DNA of 64,000 nt, taken from positions 1,544,001-1,608,000 of the forward strand of contig NZ_CP034465.1 in the NCBI RefSeq assembly GCF_003955755.1, in the 5' to 3' direction. Within the stretch, counting starts at the first letter, position 1. Every line of letters starts with the position of its first letter. The notes beneath the pieces are model-generated. The model saw only the letters and a program-made list of their open reading frames with translations. It was not told where the DNA came from and did no database searches. The translations under genes were made by a program, and so were the position numbers. Shown here piece after piece: positions 51,690 through 59,608 of the stretch. This DNA is from Jeotgalibaca ciconiae (GTDB lineage Bacteria; Bacillota; Bacilli; Lactobacillales; Aerococcaceae).

Positions 51690-53042
51690 ATGAAGAAGGG
51701 TAAAGTTTTGGGTACGTTGGCGACCCTTACATTTCTCTCGGCTTGCGCGGCGTTTACACCAGGCGGAGGAGATGAGGGTTCTGTAGACACATCGACAACC
51801 GGCACAGATACTTCAGGAGAAACGGTAGATACAGGAGACCGTATCGAATTGGATTTTTGGACATTCTGGGGTTCGGAAGTAAGAAGGCCTATTATTGAAA
51901 AAATCATCAATGATTTTAATGAATCACAAGATGAAATTTTTGTAAAACATAGTTATAATCCTTTCGGCGATATTTGGACAAAAGAATTAGCACAAATCGC
52001 TGCAGGAAATCCACCCGATGTTGTTATTAATGATATTAATGCAACAGCACTCCGCGGACAAAAACAACAGGCTGAAAGTCTAACCCCATTCTTAGAAAAA
52101 GAAGATATTTCGGATTGGTTCTATCCTGAATTGTGGGATGCAACTCTTTACGAAGGAGATTCTTATGGTATTCCATTCACAACAGATACAAGGATTCTCT
52201 ATTACAATAAAGATATGTTCGAGGAAGTAGGGCTTGATCCAGAAGCGCCTCCAACTACATGGGATGAATTAGAAGAATATGCGCGTAAACTAGATATCCA
52301 AGAAAATGGTGAGACAAGTCGCATGGGCTTCTATCCGCTATACGGAATTGGGACAGATGTTTGGATGATGAACTCTGCCGGACATAACTTCTTTGATGAA
52401 GATGGTAATCCAAACGTTGATAATGAAGAGAATGCTGCTGCGCTGGAATGGATTCTTACTTGGAAAGAGCATTATGGGGAAAATACAGTGAATCGTTATC
52501 AAGCTCAGATCGATTCTGGACAAGCAAATCCTTTCTTCACTGAGGACTTGGCTATGATTGCTCAAACCGGGACTTTCTACGCACAGATCAAGCAGTACGC
52601 GCCTGATCTGAATTTAGGTGTCGCTTATTTACCTGAAAGAGAAGAGGGAAGTGGACATACAAGTTGGGGCGGCGGGTTCGTTGCTGAGATTCCTAAAGGA
52701 GCGAAAAATCCAGAAGCTTCATGGGAATTCTTGAAATATCTAGGTGATGTCCATGCTCAAGAGATTTGGGCAACGGAGAACTTTGATAACGTAGCGAATA
52801 TCGAAGCAGCGGAAAAATCAGTTACGAATGAAATTTTTGATGAAAAGGATAGCTCCGTTTATCAAATTGCTGTTGAAAACATGGAGCATACAATTTTGAC
52901 GCCTGTTCCTCTTACGGTTCCAGATTTTGGTGATACATTGAATCCAATCTTAGACAATATTATTTTGGGACGTACATCCGTAGAAGATGGATTACGAGAA
53001 GCGCAGGAAGCACTAGAAAGACTTGTAGAGAGCAACCAATAA
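51690..53042 (+). CDS. Extracellular sugar-binding lipoprotein (CUT1, third system)
   Basis: The 450-residue lipoprotein has a lipobox FLSACA (Cys19), a Gly/Thr/Asp-rich linker and a family 1 solute-binding fold (IELDFWTFWGSEVRRP, NPPDVVINDINATALRG, YGIPFTTDTRILYYNKDMFEEVG). It supplies the sugar for the two permeases that follow. The substrate is unknown; no glycosidase gene is linked. ATG 51690 follows GGAGGAGG. A hairpin after the stop separates it from the permease genes. Confidence 0.9.
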   Translation: MKKGKVLGTLATLTFLSACAAFTPGGGDEGSVDTSTTGTDTSGETVDTGDRIELDFWTFWGSEVRRPIIEKIINDFNESQDEIFVKHSYNPFGDIWTKELAQIAAGNPPDVVINDINATALRGQKQQAESLTPFLEKEDISDWFYPELWDATLYEGDSYGIPFTTDTRILYYNKDMFEEVGLDPEAPPTTWDELEEYARKLDIQENGETSRMGFYPLYGIGTDVWMMNSAGHNFFDEDGNPNVDNEENAAALEWILTWKEHYGENTVNRYQAQIDSGQANPFFTEDLAMIAQTGTFYAQIKQYAPDLNLGVAYLPEREEGSGHTSWGGGFVAEIPKGAKNPEASWEFLKYLGDVHAQEIWATENFDNVANIEAAEKSVTNEIFDEKDSSVYQIAVENMEHTILTPVPLTVPDFGDTLNPILDNIILGRTSVEDGLREAQEALERLVESNQ

Positions 53043-53070
53043 AAATGGCTCAGCCATTACAGTTTAAAGA

Positions 53071-53098
53071 GCCCAAACAAATTCCGTTTTGTTTGGGC
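53071..53098 (+). terminator. Intercistronic hairpin after binding-protein gene
   Basis: GCCCAAACAAA pairs with TTTGTTTGGGC, with no long T-tract after it. It likely stabilises or partly terminates the binding-protein message, as at the two other binding-protein genes. Confidence 0.7.
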
Positions 53099-53130
53099 AT
53101 ATCTATTCTTTCAAGAAGGAGGTAGTTGAA

Positions 53131-54075
53131 ATGAGTAAAGAAGGAGTGTACGTGAATAAAAAGAAAAAAAGAAGAATTAGTAAAAAGGACCGAGCGGAAG
53201 AAAGACAAGGTTATTTATTTATTCTTCCTTGGATTATTGGTTTTATTATTTTTACGGCTGGTCCTCTGTTATTTTCACTATATGGCAGTTTTACCAATTA
53301 TGATATTACTTCCAGAATGGACTTTGTAGGATTTGCAAACTATGAACGACTATTTTCTTTTGATCAGCTATTTAAAACTTCGTTATATAATACCATCTAC
53401 TATGTTATTTTCACTGTACCCATTACGACTGTTGGAGCAATTTTTGTATCGGTACTATTAAACCAAGATATTCCCGGCATGCGGTTTTTCAGAACAGCGT
53501 ACTATTTACCAGCTGTTTTGTCGGGGGTAGGAGTTTATATTCTATGGATGCAACTTTTGGATCCCTCTACTGGGATGGTTAATCTTGTATTAGGCTGGTT
53601 TGGGATAAATGGCCCCAATTGGCTTACAGATCCAAGCTGGACAAAAAACGCTCTTATTTTAATGAAAGTTTGGGGCGTGGGCGGCGGGATGCTGATGTAC
53701 TTATCAAGTATGCAAGGAATTAGCAAAACGTTGTATGAAGCTGCAGATATTGATGGGGCAACTACTTTTCAAAAGTTTTTCAAGATCACCATTCCCATGA
53801 TTTCACCAGTTATTTTCTTTGATGTAATAACGAGTACGATCGGTGGATTCCAAATTTTCCAAGAAGCTTATGTAATGTCGGTGGGCGGCGACGGCGGCCC
53901 AGCAAATTCTATGCTTTTTTACAATCTGTATATGTGGAATCAAGCATTTGAAAGCTTCAATATGGGTTATGCAATGGCCATGTCCTGGATACTCTTTGCG
54001 ATTATTATGGTGCTTACGGTTATCAATCTCCGTTTAGGGCCAAGATGGGTGCACTACACGGGAGGTGAGGAGTAA
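53131..54075 (+). CDS. Carbohydrate ABC transporter permease (CUT1, MalF/UgpA type)
   Basis: The 314-residue permease has a very basic N-terminal tail (KKKKRRISKKDR), six helices and the EAA loop YEAADIDGATTFQKFFKITIP (about 203-223). ATG 53131 follows AAGGAGG; the frame is open back to 53089 but that start has no ribosome-binding site and lies within the hairpin. The C-terminal end touches the next gene (overlap of one base). Partner of the permease at 54075 and of the lipoprotein at 51690. Confidence 0.9.
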   Translation: MSKEGVYVNKKKKRRISKKDRAEERQGYLFILPWIIGFIIFTAGPLLFSLYGSFTNYDITSRMDFVGFANYERLFSFDQLFKTSLYNTIYYVIFTVPITTVGAIFVSVLLNQDIPGMRFFRTAYYLPAVLSGVGVYILWMQLLDPSTGMVNLVLGWFGINGPNWLTDPSWTKNALILMKVWGVGGGMLMYLSSMQGISKTLYEAADIDGATTFQKFFKITIPMISPVIFFDVITSTIGGFQIFQEAYVMSVGGDGGPANSMLFYNLYMWNQAFESFNMGYAMAMSWILFAIIMVLTVINLRLGPRWVHYTGGEE

Positions 54076-54944
54076 TGGCGAGAGTATTGAAACGTAAACA
54101 TACGCCGAATCAAACGCCAACCGTTATAAAAATGATTAATATTGTGCTGTTGTTGGCGGGGTCCTTGATGCTTATCTCTCCTCTATGGTGGATGATTTCT
54201 ACCTCGCTGAAATCGATGATGGAGATTATGGCTGGAGATTCTACTTTCTTCCCAAAGGAATGGCATTTTGAAAATTATGTCAATACGTGGAACGCGGTGC
54301 CATTTGATCGCTATACAATGAATACATTGCTCATCACACTTCTTTCTGTAGTTGGGAATGTTATAGTGAATTCTTTTGTAGCCTACGGGTTTGCCCGTAT
54401 TCGTTTCAGAGGAAAAGGGTTATTGTTTGGCTTGGTACTATCAACCATGATGATTCCTGGCTTTGTTACTTTGATTCCACAGTATATTTTGTTTGCACGA
54501 TTAAGATGGGTGAATACTTATTTGCCGTTGGTCGTTCCCCAATTTTTCGGAAATGCTTTTAATATCTTTCTTTTAAGACAATTTTACCGTGGAATCCCAG
54601 AAGAATTGTTGGAAGCCGCTAAAATTGAAGGAGCAACACATTTTTATATTTGGCGTAAAATTGCCATACCAATGGTGCGTCCGGCGTTGGCTACTGTAGC
54701 GATAGGTGCCTTTAATGGCGCTTGGAACGACTTTTTAGGACCATTGCTCTATGTTAATAACGAGAACTTGTATACCATCCAGATTGGACTGCAATCATTT
54801 AAGGAACAAAGCAGCAGCCAGTGGAATTACTTAATGGCAGGATCGTTGTTAGCGATGCTTCCCGTCTTGATTTTATTTTTCTTTTTCCAAAAATACTTTA
54901 TTCAAGGAGCCAATATTACTGGTACAAGCCAAGTTGATAAATAA
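54075..54944 (+). CDS. Carbohydrate ABC transporter permease (CUT1, MalG/UgpE type)
   Basis: The 289-residue permease has six helices and the EAA loop LEAAKIEGATHFYIWRKIAIP (about 173-193). Its ATG overlaps the preceding stop (TAATG), with GGAGGTGAGG just upstream. The C-terminal segment FFQKYFIQGANITG is of the type that contacts the ATPase, which is not encoded here. Confidence 0.9.
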   Translation: MARVLKRKHTPNQTPTVIKMINIVLLLAGSLMLISPLWWMISTSLKSMMEIMAGDSTFFPKEWHFENYVNTWNAVPFDRYTMNTLLITLLSVVGNVIVNSFVAYGFARIRFRGKGLLFGLVLSTMMIPGFVTLIPQYILFARLRWVNTYLPLVVPQFFGNAFNIFLLRQFYRGIPEELLEAAKIEGATHFYIWRKIAIPMVRPALATVAIGAFNGAWNDFLGPLLYVNNENLYTIQIGLQSFKEQSSSQWNYLMAGSLLAMLPVLILFFFFQKYFIQGANITGTSQVDK

Positions 54945-55059
54945 AAGAAGCAGGAATGGTCTGAATCCGTTTAGGCTCTTCCTGTTTCCTTTCGTTGTTT
55001 CTATATATGAAATAAGGTATATTGATAGAGGTCGAAATAAATGTGGAGAAGGGGAAAAA

Positions 55060-55752
55060 TTGAAGACAAGTGAAAAGTTTGAAACACGTAAGAAAGTTGT
55101 TTTTGCTATTGTACTAACGTTGTTAATTATTTCGGTTTTTTATGCAATTTATATGCTGTTTCAAGCGCCAAGCGGAGTTGCCCAGAATGAAGGAGAACGT
55201 GTTAAAACAGATTACGTTTTAATGGTCTTGCAATGTTTGGTCGGAGCAATTGTGATTTTTTTGCCTAAAAAAGTAGAAGATCACTTTGAGGTCAGGATTC
55301 CGAACGCAATCGAAATAACGTATTTTATTTTTTTATTCTGCGCGATTTATTTAGGGGAAGTTCGCAATTTTTATTTTCGAGTTCCTTATTGGGACGTCAT
55401 TCTGCATGCTTTCAGTGCGGCTATGCTAGGCGCCCTAGGTTTTATATTAGTGGATTATTTAACGGGAATTGAAAATTTAAATCTACGGTTAAGTCCTTTT
55501 TTTGTTTCGTTTTTTGCTTTCTGTTTTTCAGTGACTTGCGGAATTATTTGGGAAATATATGAATTTTTAGCAGATGGGATATTGAATACAAATATGCAGA
55601 AGTTTATAACCGCGCATGGGGAAGTAATGATTGGTAGAGCAGCTTTGGTGGATACGATGAAGGATATTATCGTAGATGTCCTCGGTGCATTGGTAGTAGT
55701 GGTTTTTGGGTACTTTACATTAAAAAGAAAACAAAAAGAAAGTGCAGCATAA
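55060..55752 (+). CDS. Integral membrane protein (YjdF/DUF2238-like)
   Basis: The 230-residue protein has about six hydrophobic segments and a conserved central part (PYWDVILHAFSAAMLGALGF and later IIWEIYEFLADGIL) that resembles the WD-x-x-LH...WE-x-x-E pattern of YjdF/DUF2238 proteins. The function is unknown. I chose TTG 55060, after GGAGAAGGGG; the frame is open back to 54934, which overlaps the permease gene. Its 3' end, including the stop codon, lies within the terminator hairpin. It is probably separate from the ABC operon. Confidence 0.65.
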   Translation: MKTSEKFETRKKVVFAIVLTLLIISVFYAIYMLFQAPSGVAQNEGERVKTDYVLMVLQCLVGAIVIFLPKKVEDHFEVRIPNAIEITYFIFLFCAIYLGEVRNFYFRVPYWDVILHAFSAAMLGALGFILVDYLTGIENLNLRLSPFFVSFFAFCFSVTCGIIWEIYEFLADGILNTNMQKFITAHGEVMIGRAALVDTMKDIIVDVLGALVVVVFGYFTLKRKQKESAA

Positions 55753-55779
55753 TTTAATTATGGCGCACTTTCTTTTTTT
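55733..55779 (+). terminator. Intrinsic terminator overlapping the 3' end of the YjdF-like gene
   Basis: A 13-bp perfect stem (AAAAAGAAAGTGC with GCACTTTCTTTTT) and a T-run to 55779; the stop codon is in the loop. Repeat family C begins directly after it. Confidence 0.88.
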
Positions 55780-55987
55780 ATAGACTAGGGGATTATAAGT
55801 TCAGCCATCAATGTCTAGCTCCCAAGTCCTGACCTAATGAAAAAAAGATAAATTTGCCCCATTGCGCGCTTCGCTGCTCGCTAACGCATATCATTCGACT
55901 AACCCGCTGAAGCGTGAAGTCTCCTGACAATTCAAGGTCAAATTTCCTATTTTTTCATAGGCCAAGGCGGACTTGTCCGCTTTTCTA
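55780..55987. repeat. Dispersed repeat, family C, long copy 2
   Basis: Starts ATAGACTAGGGGATTATAAGTTC and ends AAGGCGGACTTGTCCGCTTTTCT, like the copy at 49571-49735, but has about 55 additional inner bases (after GCGCTTCGCTGCTC). The inverted inner arms and the GCGGAC-TT-GTCCGC end hairpin are preserved. It again follows a T-tract. Confidence 0.85.
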
Positions 55988-55992
55988 ATACT

Positions 55993-57183
55993 TTACTTCG
56001 TATAATTATCAAAGTATCCTTGGATAAACACAATTGGAGTTCCTTTGTCACCACTACCAGACGTTAAATCTGACAGGGAACCAATTAGGTCTGTTAATTG
56101 ACGTGGTGTTGTTCCTTGAGCTTCCATTGAGCCCATTAAGTTTTCATCTTTATTGATAATAAATTGTGAGATTGCTTGTTTTAATTCCTCGCCTTGTAAA
56201 TCAGCAAAATTATTATCTGCTAAATATTTTAATTTGATTTCGTTTGGAATGCCGTCAAGTCCTGGAGTGTATGCAGGAGAAACAACTGGATCAGCCAGTT
56301 CCCAAATTTTACCAACTGGATCTTTAAACGCTCCGTCTCCATATACCATTACTTCAATACTTTTTCCGGTTTTTTCCTTTAACATTCTTTGAATATTATC
56401 AACGATTGGCTGAGAGTTACGTGGGAACAATTTTACGCTGTCTTCTGTTGCTTTATTTGAACCAAGTAATCCATACATCTCGTTATAACCGCCGCCGTTT
56501 ACAGGTTCAGATAAAATATTATCTAAACTAAATACTTTTTCAGCGCCATTTTCTTTTAATATTTTCTTTGAACGGAAGCGACTGTGAATATCACACGTCA
56601 ATACACTTTTTGTATAATCTAAAATTGATTTAGCATTATTTGAGAAAATCACTTCGCATTCAGCACCAGATTCTTCAACAATGGATTTATAGTATTCGAT
56701 GTAATCGACACCTGTAAAGGTATGTTTTTTATAACCAAAATGTTCACGGAATTCTTTTTCGGATAAAACATCTGTCCAAGGATTTACGCCTTTTTCATCT
56801 AATGAATCAAGACTTACTAAGTGATTTCCTACTTCATCAGAAGGATAACTGAGCATGAGAACAACTTTTTTTGCTCCTTTTGCGATGCCGCGTAAGCAAA
56901 TCGAAAAGCGATTTCGGCTTAGAATAGGGAAGATAACGCCTATCGTATCATCACCGAATTTTGCTTGAACGTCTATTGCAATTTGATCAACTGTTGCATA
57001 GTTTCCTTGTGCACGAGCGACAATTGATTCTGTGATAGAAACGATATCTCTGTCTCGGAATGAGAAACCTTCTATTTCAGAAGCATTTAATACTGTGTCC
57101 ACCACAATTTCTTCAATATTATCTCCGTTGTGGATGATGGGGCTACGAAGACCTCTAACAACAGTTCCAACTACTCTTTCCAA
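55993..57183 (-). CDS. Coenzyme F420-0:L-glutamate ligase-like protein
   Basis: The 396-residue protein has the CofE/FbiB-type ligase pattern: VVGTVVRGLRSPIIHNGDNI at the start (where the family has the GTP/metal loop), DIVSITESIVARAQGN (GD-like VVSKVVSxAEG element) and a GGYNEMYGLLGSNKATED segment. The family adds glutamate to F420-0, but it is larger than CofE and F420 is not known in lactic acid bacteria, so the true substrate is likely different (inference). It starts with TTG 57183 after GGAGAGA. It is a single gene. Confidence 0.7.
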   Translation of the reverse strand: MERVVGTVVRGLRSPIIHNGDNIEEIVVDTVLNASEIEGFSFRDRDIVSITESIVARAQGNYATVDQIAIDVQAKFGDDTIGVIFPILSRNRFSICLRGIAKGAKKVVLMLSYPSDEVGNHLVSLDSLDEKGVNPWTDVLSEKEFREHFGYKKHTFTGVDYIEYYKSIVEESGAECEVIFSNNAKSILDYTKSVLTCDIHSRFRSKKILKENGAEKVFSLDNILSEPVNGGGYNEMYGLLGSNKATEDSVKLFPRNSQPIVDNIQRMLKEKTGKSIEVMVYGDGAFKDPVGKIWELADPVVSPAYTPGLDGIPNEIKLKYLADNNFADLQGEELKQAISQFIINKDENLMGSMEAQGTTPRQLTDLIGSLSDLTSGSGDKGTPIVFIQGYFDNYTK

Positions 57184-57263
57184 ATCAATCTCTCCTTAAA
57201 TTATCAAGTCACATTTTATTCTACTACATCTACATGTTAAAAAGAATGCATAAATAAAAATAT

Positions 57264-57278
57264 CCTATATAATATAGG
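57264..57278. promoter_or_regulatory. Palindrome near the sulfurtransferase promoter
   Basis: CCTATAT-A-ATATAGG is a perfect 7+1+7 palindrome containing TATAAT. It may be both -10 and operator for the plus-strand gene at 57334. Confidence 0.35.
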
Positions 57279-57333
57279 TACTGGATAATTATATGCTTAT
57301 TGAATGAAATTTACAATGACTGGAGCTGATAAA

Positions 57334-58170
57334 ATGGAATTTATCGTAAATAAAGAGTGGCTCGTTCAACAATTGGAAAACAAACTCGTGAAGATTGTAG
57401 ATTGTCGTTTTGTAATGGGAGAGCCTGATAGAGGCAGAGAAATGTATAGAGAGAGCCATATTCCTGGAGCATATTATTTTGACTTGGAAGAGCAGATGTC
57501 AAATGCTGTCGAAGAACACGGTGGGAGACATCCTTTGCCGGATGTAGAAGAATTCCGTAAAGAGCTTGAAAAAGTGGGGATCAACAAGGAGACTACGATT
57601 GTAGCCTATGATGAGGGTGAGGGGCAATATGCGGCGCGTTTTTGGTGGTTAGCTTCCTATCTAGGACATGATCGAGTATTTGTCTTGGATGAAGGTTTTC
57701 ATGGATGGAAAGAGGCCGATTATCCAACTGATAATGAACTGCCCAAAAAAGAATCAACCTCCTTTCCAGTAGACATTCAAGAAGATATGTTAGTAACTCA
57801 CGAAGATGTTAAGAAAATTGCAGAATCAAACGATAAACTTGCTGTATTAATTGATTCACGATCAAAAGAACGTTACCTAGGTAAGGAAGAACCGATTGAT
57901 AAAATAGCTGGGCGAATACCAGGATCCATTAATTTTGATTGGGAAGAGAATATTCGGGAAGGCTCCTTTAAAAAGCTGGAAGTGTTGAAAGATCGTTTTT
58001 CAGATATCAAAAAAGAAGAACCGATTGTTGTCTACTGTGGTTCTGGCGTAACGGCAACTGTTAATTATTTAGTTTTGAAGTGGCTTGGGTTTTCAGACGT
58101 TAAGTTGTATGCAGGTAGTTATAGTGATTGGATTTCTTATGAAGAGAATTCAATTGAAAAAGGGGACTGA
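57334..58170 (+). CDS. Sulfurtransferase, two rhodanese domains (3-mercaptopyruvate type)
   Basis: The 278-residue protein has two rhodanese domains. The N-terminal domain (about 1-125) is inactive (AYDEGEGQYAARFWW in place of a Cys loop), and the C-terminal domain (about 150-275) has the active loop CGSGVTAT. The CGSGVTA form is that of 3-mercaptopyruvate sulfurtransferases rather than of thiosulfate sulfurtransferases (CRKGVT). It transfers sulfane sulfur to thiophiles in the cytoplasm. ATG 57334 follows TGGAG; in-frame ATGs at 57304 and 57316 are less well placed. Confidence 0.9.
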   Translation: MEFIVNKEWLVQQLENKLVKIVDCRFVMGEPDRGREMYRESHIPGAYYFDLEEQMSNAVEEHGGRHPLPDVEEFRKELEKVGINKETTIVAYDEGEGQYAARFWWLASYLGHDRVFVLDEGFHGWKEADYPTDNELPKKESTSFPVDIQEDMLVTHEDVKKIAESNDKLAVLIDSRSKERYLGKEEPIDKIAGRIPGSINFDWEENIREGSFKKLEVLKDRFSDIKKEEPIVVYCGSGVTATVNYLVLKWLGFSDVKLYAGSYSDWISYEENSIEKGD

Positions 58171-58176
58171 GAGGGC

Positions 58177-58251
58177 GCACTTACTTTATTATGAATAAGT
58201 TTGGAAGGTTTTTTTTGACCTTCATCCTTATTCATAATAAAATGAAAGTGC
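58177..58251. terminator. Long palindrome after the sulfurtransferase gene
   Basis: GCACTTACTTTATTATGAATAAG pairs over about 23 positions with the strand at 58226-58251, of which TTTATTATGAATAAG/CTTATTCATAATAAA is perfect; a T8 run and GGTT/GACC lie in the loop. It may be a terminator or a small mobile hairpin. Confidence 0.6.
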
Positions 58252-58278
58252 AAAATAAATAGGAAAGAAGGTCTTCAC

Positions 58279-58734
58279 ATGTTGTTAGATGCTTATCCAT
58301 ATTTAATTTTTGACGGGGAAGCTCAAGAAGCGTTCGATTTCTATGCAGAAGTTTTAAACGCTGAAAATCTGGGTTTAACCAAATTCAAAGACATGCCTGC
58401 AGTTCCCGATAGTCAGCCACTATCTGATGAAGCACAGAATTTAGTAATGAATGCTACGTTGCAATTACCAAATGGCAGTTATTTAATGTTTTCAGATACA
58501 TTTCCCGTAATGCCTTATTCAAAAGGCAATAACGTGTCGATTACACTGGTGTATGATACATTGGAAGAAACGAAAGCAACATTTGATAAATTGGCAGAGG
58601 GTGGAGAAATTCAAATGGAACTTCAAGAAACTTTCTGGAGCCCTTTATACGGGAATTTGACTGATAAATTTTGGGTAGAATGGCAACTATCAACGGAGGA
58701 AGAAGAAACTCCTTCCATAGATATACAAGAATAA
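58279..58734 (+). CDS. VOC-family protein (PhnB/YjdN-like glyoxalase fold)
   Basis: The 151-residue protein has the PhnB-type pattern of the glyoxalase/bleomycin resistance fold: PYLIFDGEAQEAFDFYAEVL, MNATLQLPNGSYLMFSDTFP, GNNVSITLVYDTLEETKATFDKLAEGG and a final FWSPLYGNLTDKFWVEWQL. Metal-binding residues of active glyoxalases are not obvious, and the function is unknown. AGGAAAGAAGG precedes ATG 58279. Confidence 0.83.
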   Translation: MLLDAYPYLIFDGEAQEAFDFYAEVLNAENLGLTKFKDMPAVPDSQPLSDEAQNLVMNATLQLPNGSYLMFSDTFPVMPYSKGNNVSITLVYDTLEETKATFDKLAEGGEIQMELQETFWSPLYGNLTDKFWVEWQLSTEEEETPSIDIQE

Positions 58735-58759
58735 ATGAACTCCATTAAAGAGTAAAAAG

Positions 58760-58875
58760 AGAGTGGGAAAAAAGGCGTTTAGATCCGAATCACTGGAACG
58801 AATAAGCACAGGATGGACGAAGACCATCCGCGCATTATTCGTGAAGTGGATGTCGGATCTGCCTTTTTGAGCACG
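58760..58875. repeat. Long hairpin element (family G, full copy)
   Basis: About 100 bases fold into one long interrupted stem: AAAAGGC/GCCTTTTT, AGATCCGA/TCGGATCT, TCACT/GTGGA, ACGAATAA/TTATTCGT and GGATGG/CCATCC around loop ACGAAGA. It starts GAGTGGGAAAAAAGGCGTTTAGA, which is similar to the fragment after uxaC (21629). A small structured RNA or a MITE-like element. Confidence 0.75.
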
Positions 58876-58942
58876 TTTACACCACTATTATTCGTTAATA
58901 CTAGAGGGCCGGGAATTTTTTCCCGGCCCCTTTTGATATATA

Positions 58943-59608
58943 TTAAATTTTTACACTGTCCATCTTGCTAGTATGATTATCCTTTTTTGTTTCAAATTCC
59001 TTTAACAAACTTGTGAACTTTGTACGGAAAAATTGCATGATCGGCCCCATAAAGAACCCCGCAACGATGGTAGTAATTCCTACTGTTGCACCGAAAAAGA
59101 ATCCAATCGAGATACATAGAATATCAGAAACAACACGAGCCGTTTGGAACGAAACGCGTCCCTTAGATTTTTCTTCAATAATAATTGGCAAAGCATCGTA
59201 AGGAGCAACTCCTTGCCCAGCAACAATATATACGGACGCTCCAAATGCCAATACCAAAATGCCAAGAGCTGAGATAAGAAGACGAAGCCAGAATGAATTT
59301 GCTTCACCAAAGTAACTAGTTATCAGATGAACTAAAAAATCTGAAATATATCCTACTAATACAATATTAAATAATGTTCCAATTCCGATTAAGTGGCGAG
59401 CTGTCAAAAAAACTAAAATTAATCCAATAGCATTGGAAAAAATCATATAGGTGCCGAACTGAACACCGAAAAAACTACTTAAACCTAAATTAAATGTTGA
59501 AAAAGAATCCGCTCCAAGGTTTCCAAGTCGCATGAACCCCACAGCCAATCCAATAAAAAGGACCCCGATAAAGGAAAGAAAAACTCGAACAATTTTTTTT
59601 GAATTCAT
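58943..59608 (-). CDS. YczE/YitT-like membrane protein
   Basis: The 221-residue protein has five to six helices: the first is VRVFLSFIGVLFIGLAVGFM, followed by a conserved LGNLGADSFSTFNLG loop and a GQGVAPYDALPIII loop near helix 5, the pattern of YczE/YyaS proteins (COG2364). Their function is unknown. I chose ATG 59608, 7 bases after GAGG; the frame is open to 59779 but that part is not membrane-like and has no start signal. It is a single gene, divergent from the GPH symporter. Confidence 0.8.
   Translation of the reverse strand: MNSKKIVRVFLSFIGVLFIGLAVGFMRLGNLGADSFSTFNLGLSSFFGVQFGTYMIFSNAIGLILVFLTARHLIGIGTLFNIVLVGYISDFLVHLITSYFGEANSFWLRLLISALGILVLAFGASVYIVAGQGVAPYDALPIIIEEKSKGRVSFQTARVVSDILCISIGFFFGATVGITTIVAGFFMGPIMQFFRTKFTSLLKEFETKKDNHTSKMDSVKI

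Noticed and set aside
57264-57278. Firm promoter/operator call at the CCTATATAATATAGG palindrome
   Set aside because: It contains TATAAT, but no -35 at the right distance was found, so it is kept only as a low-confidence site.
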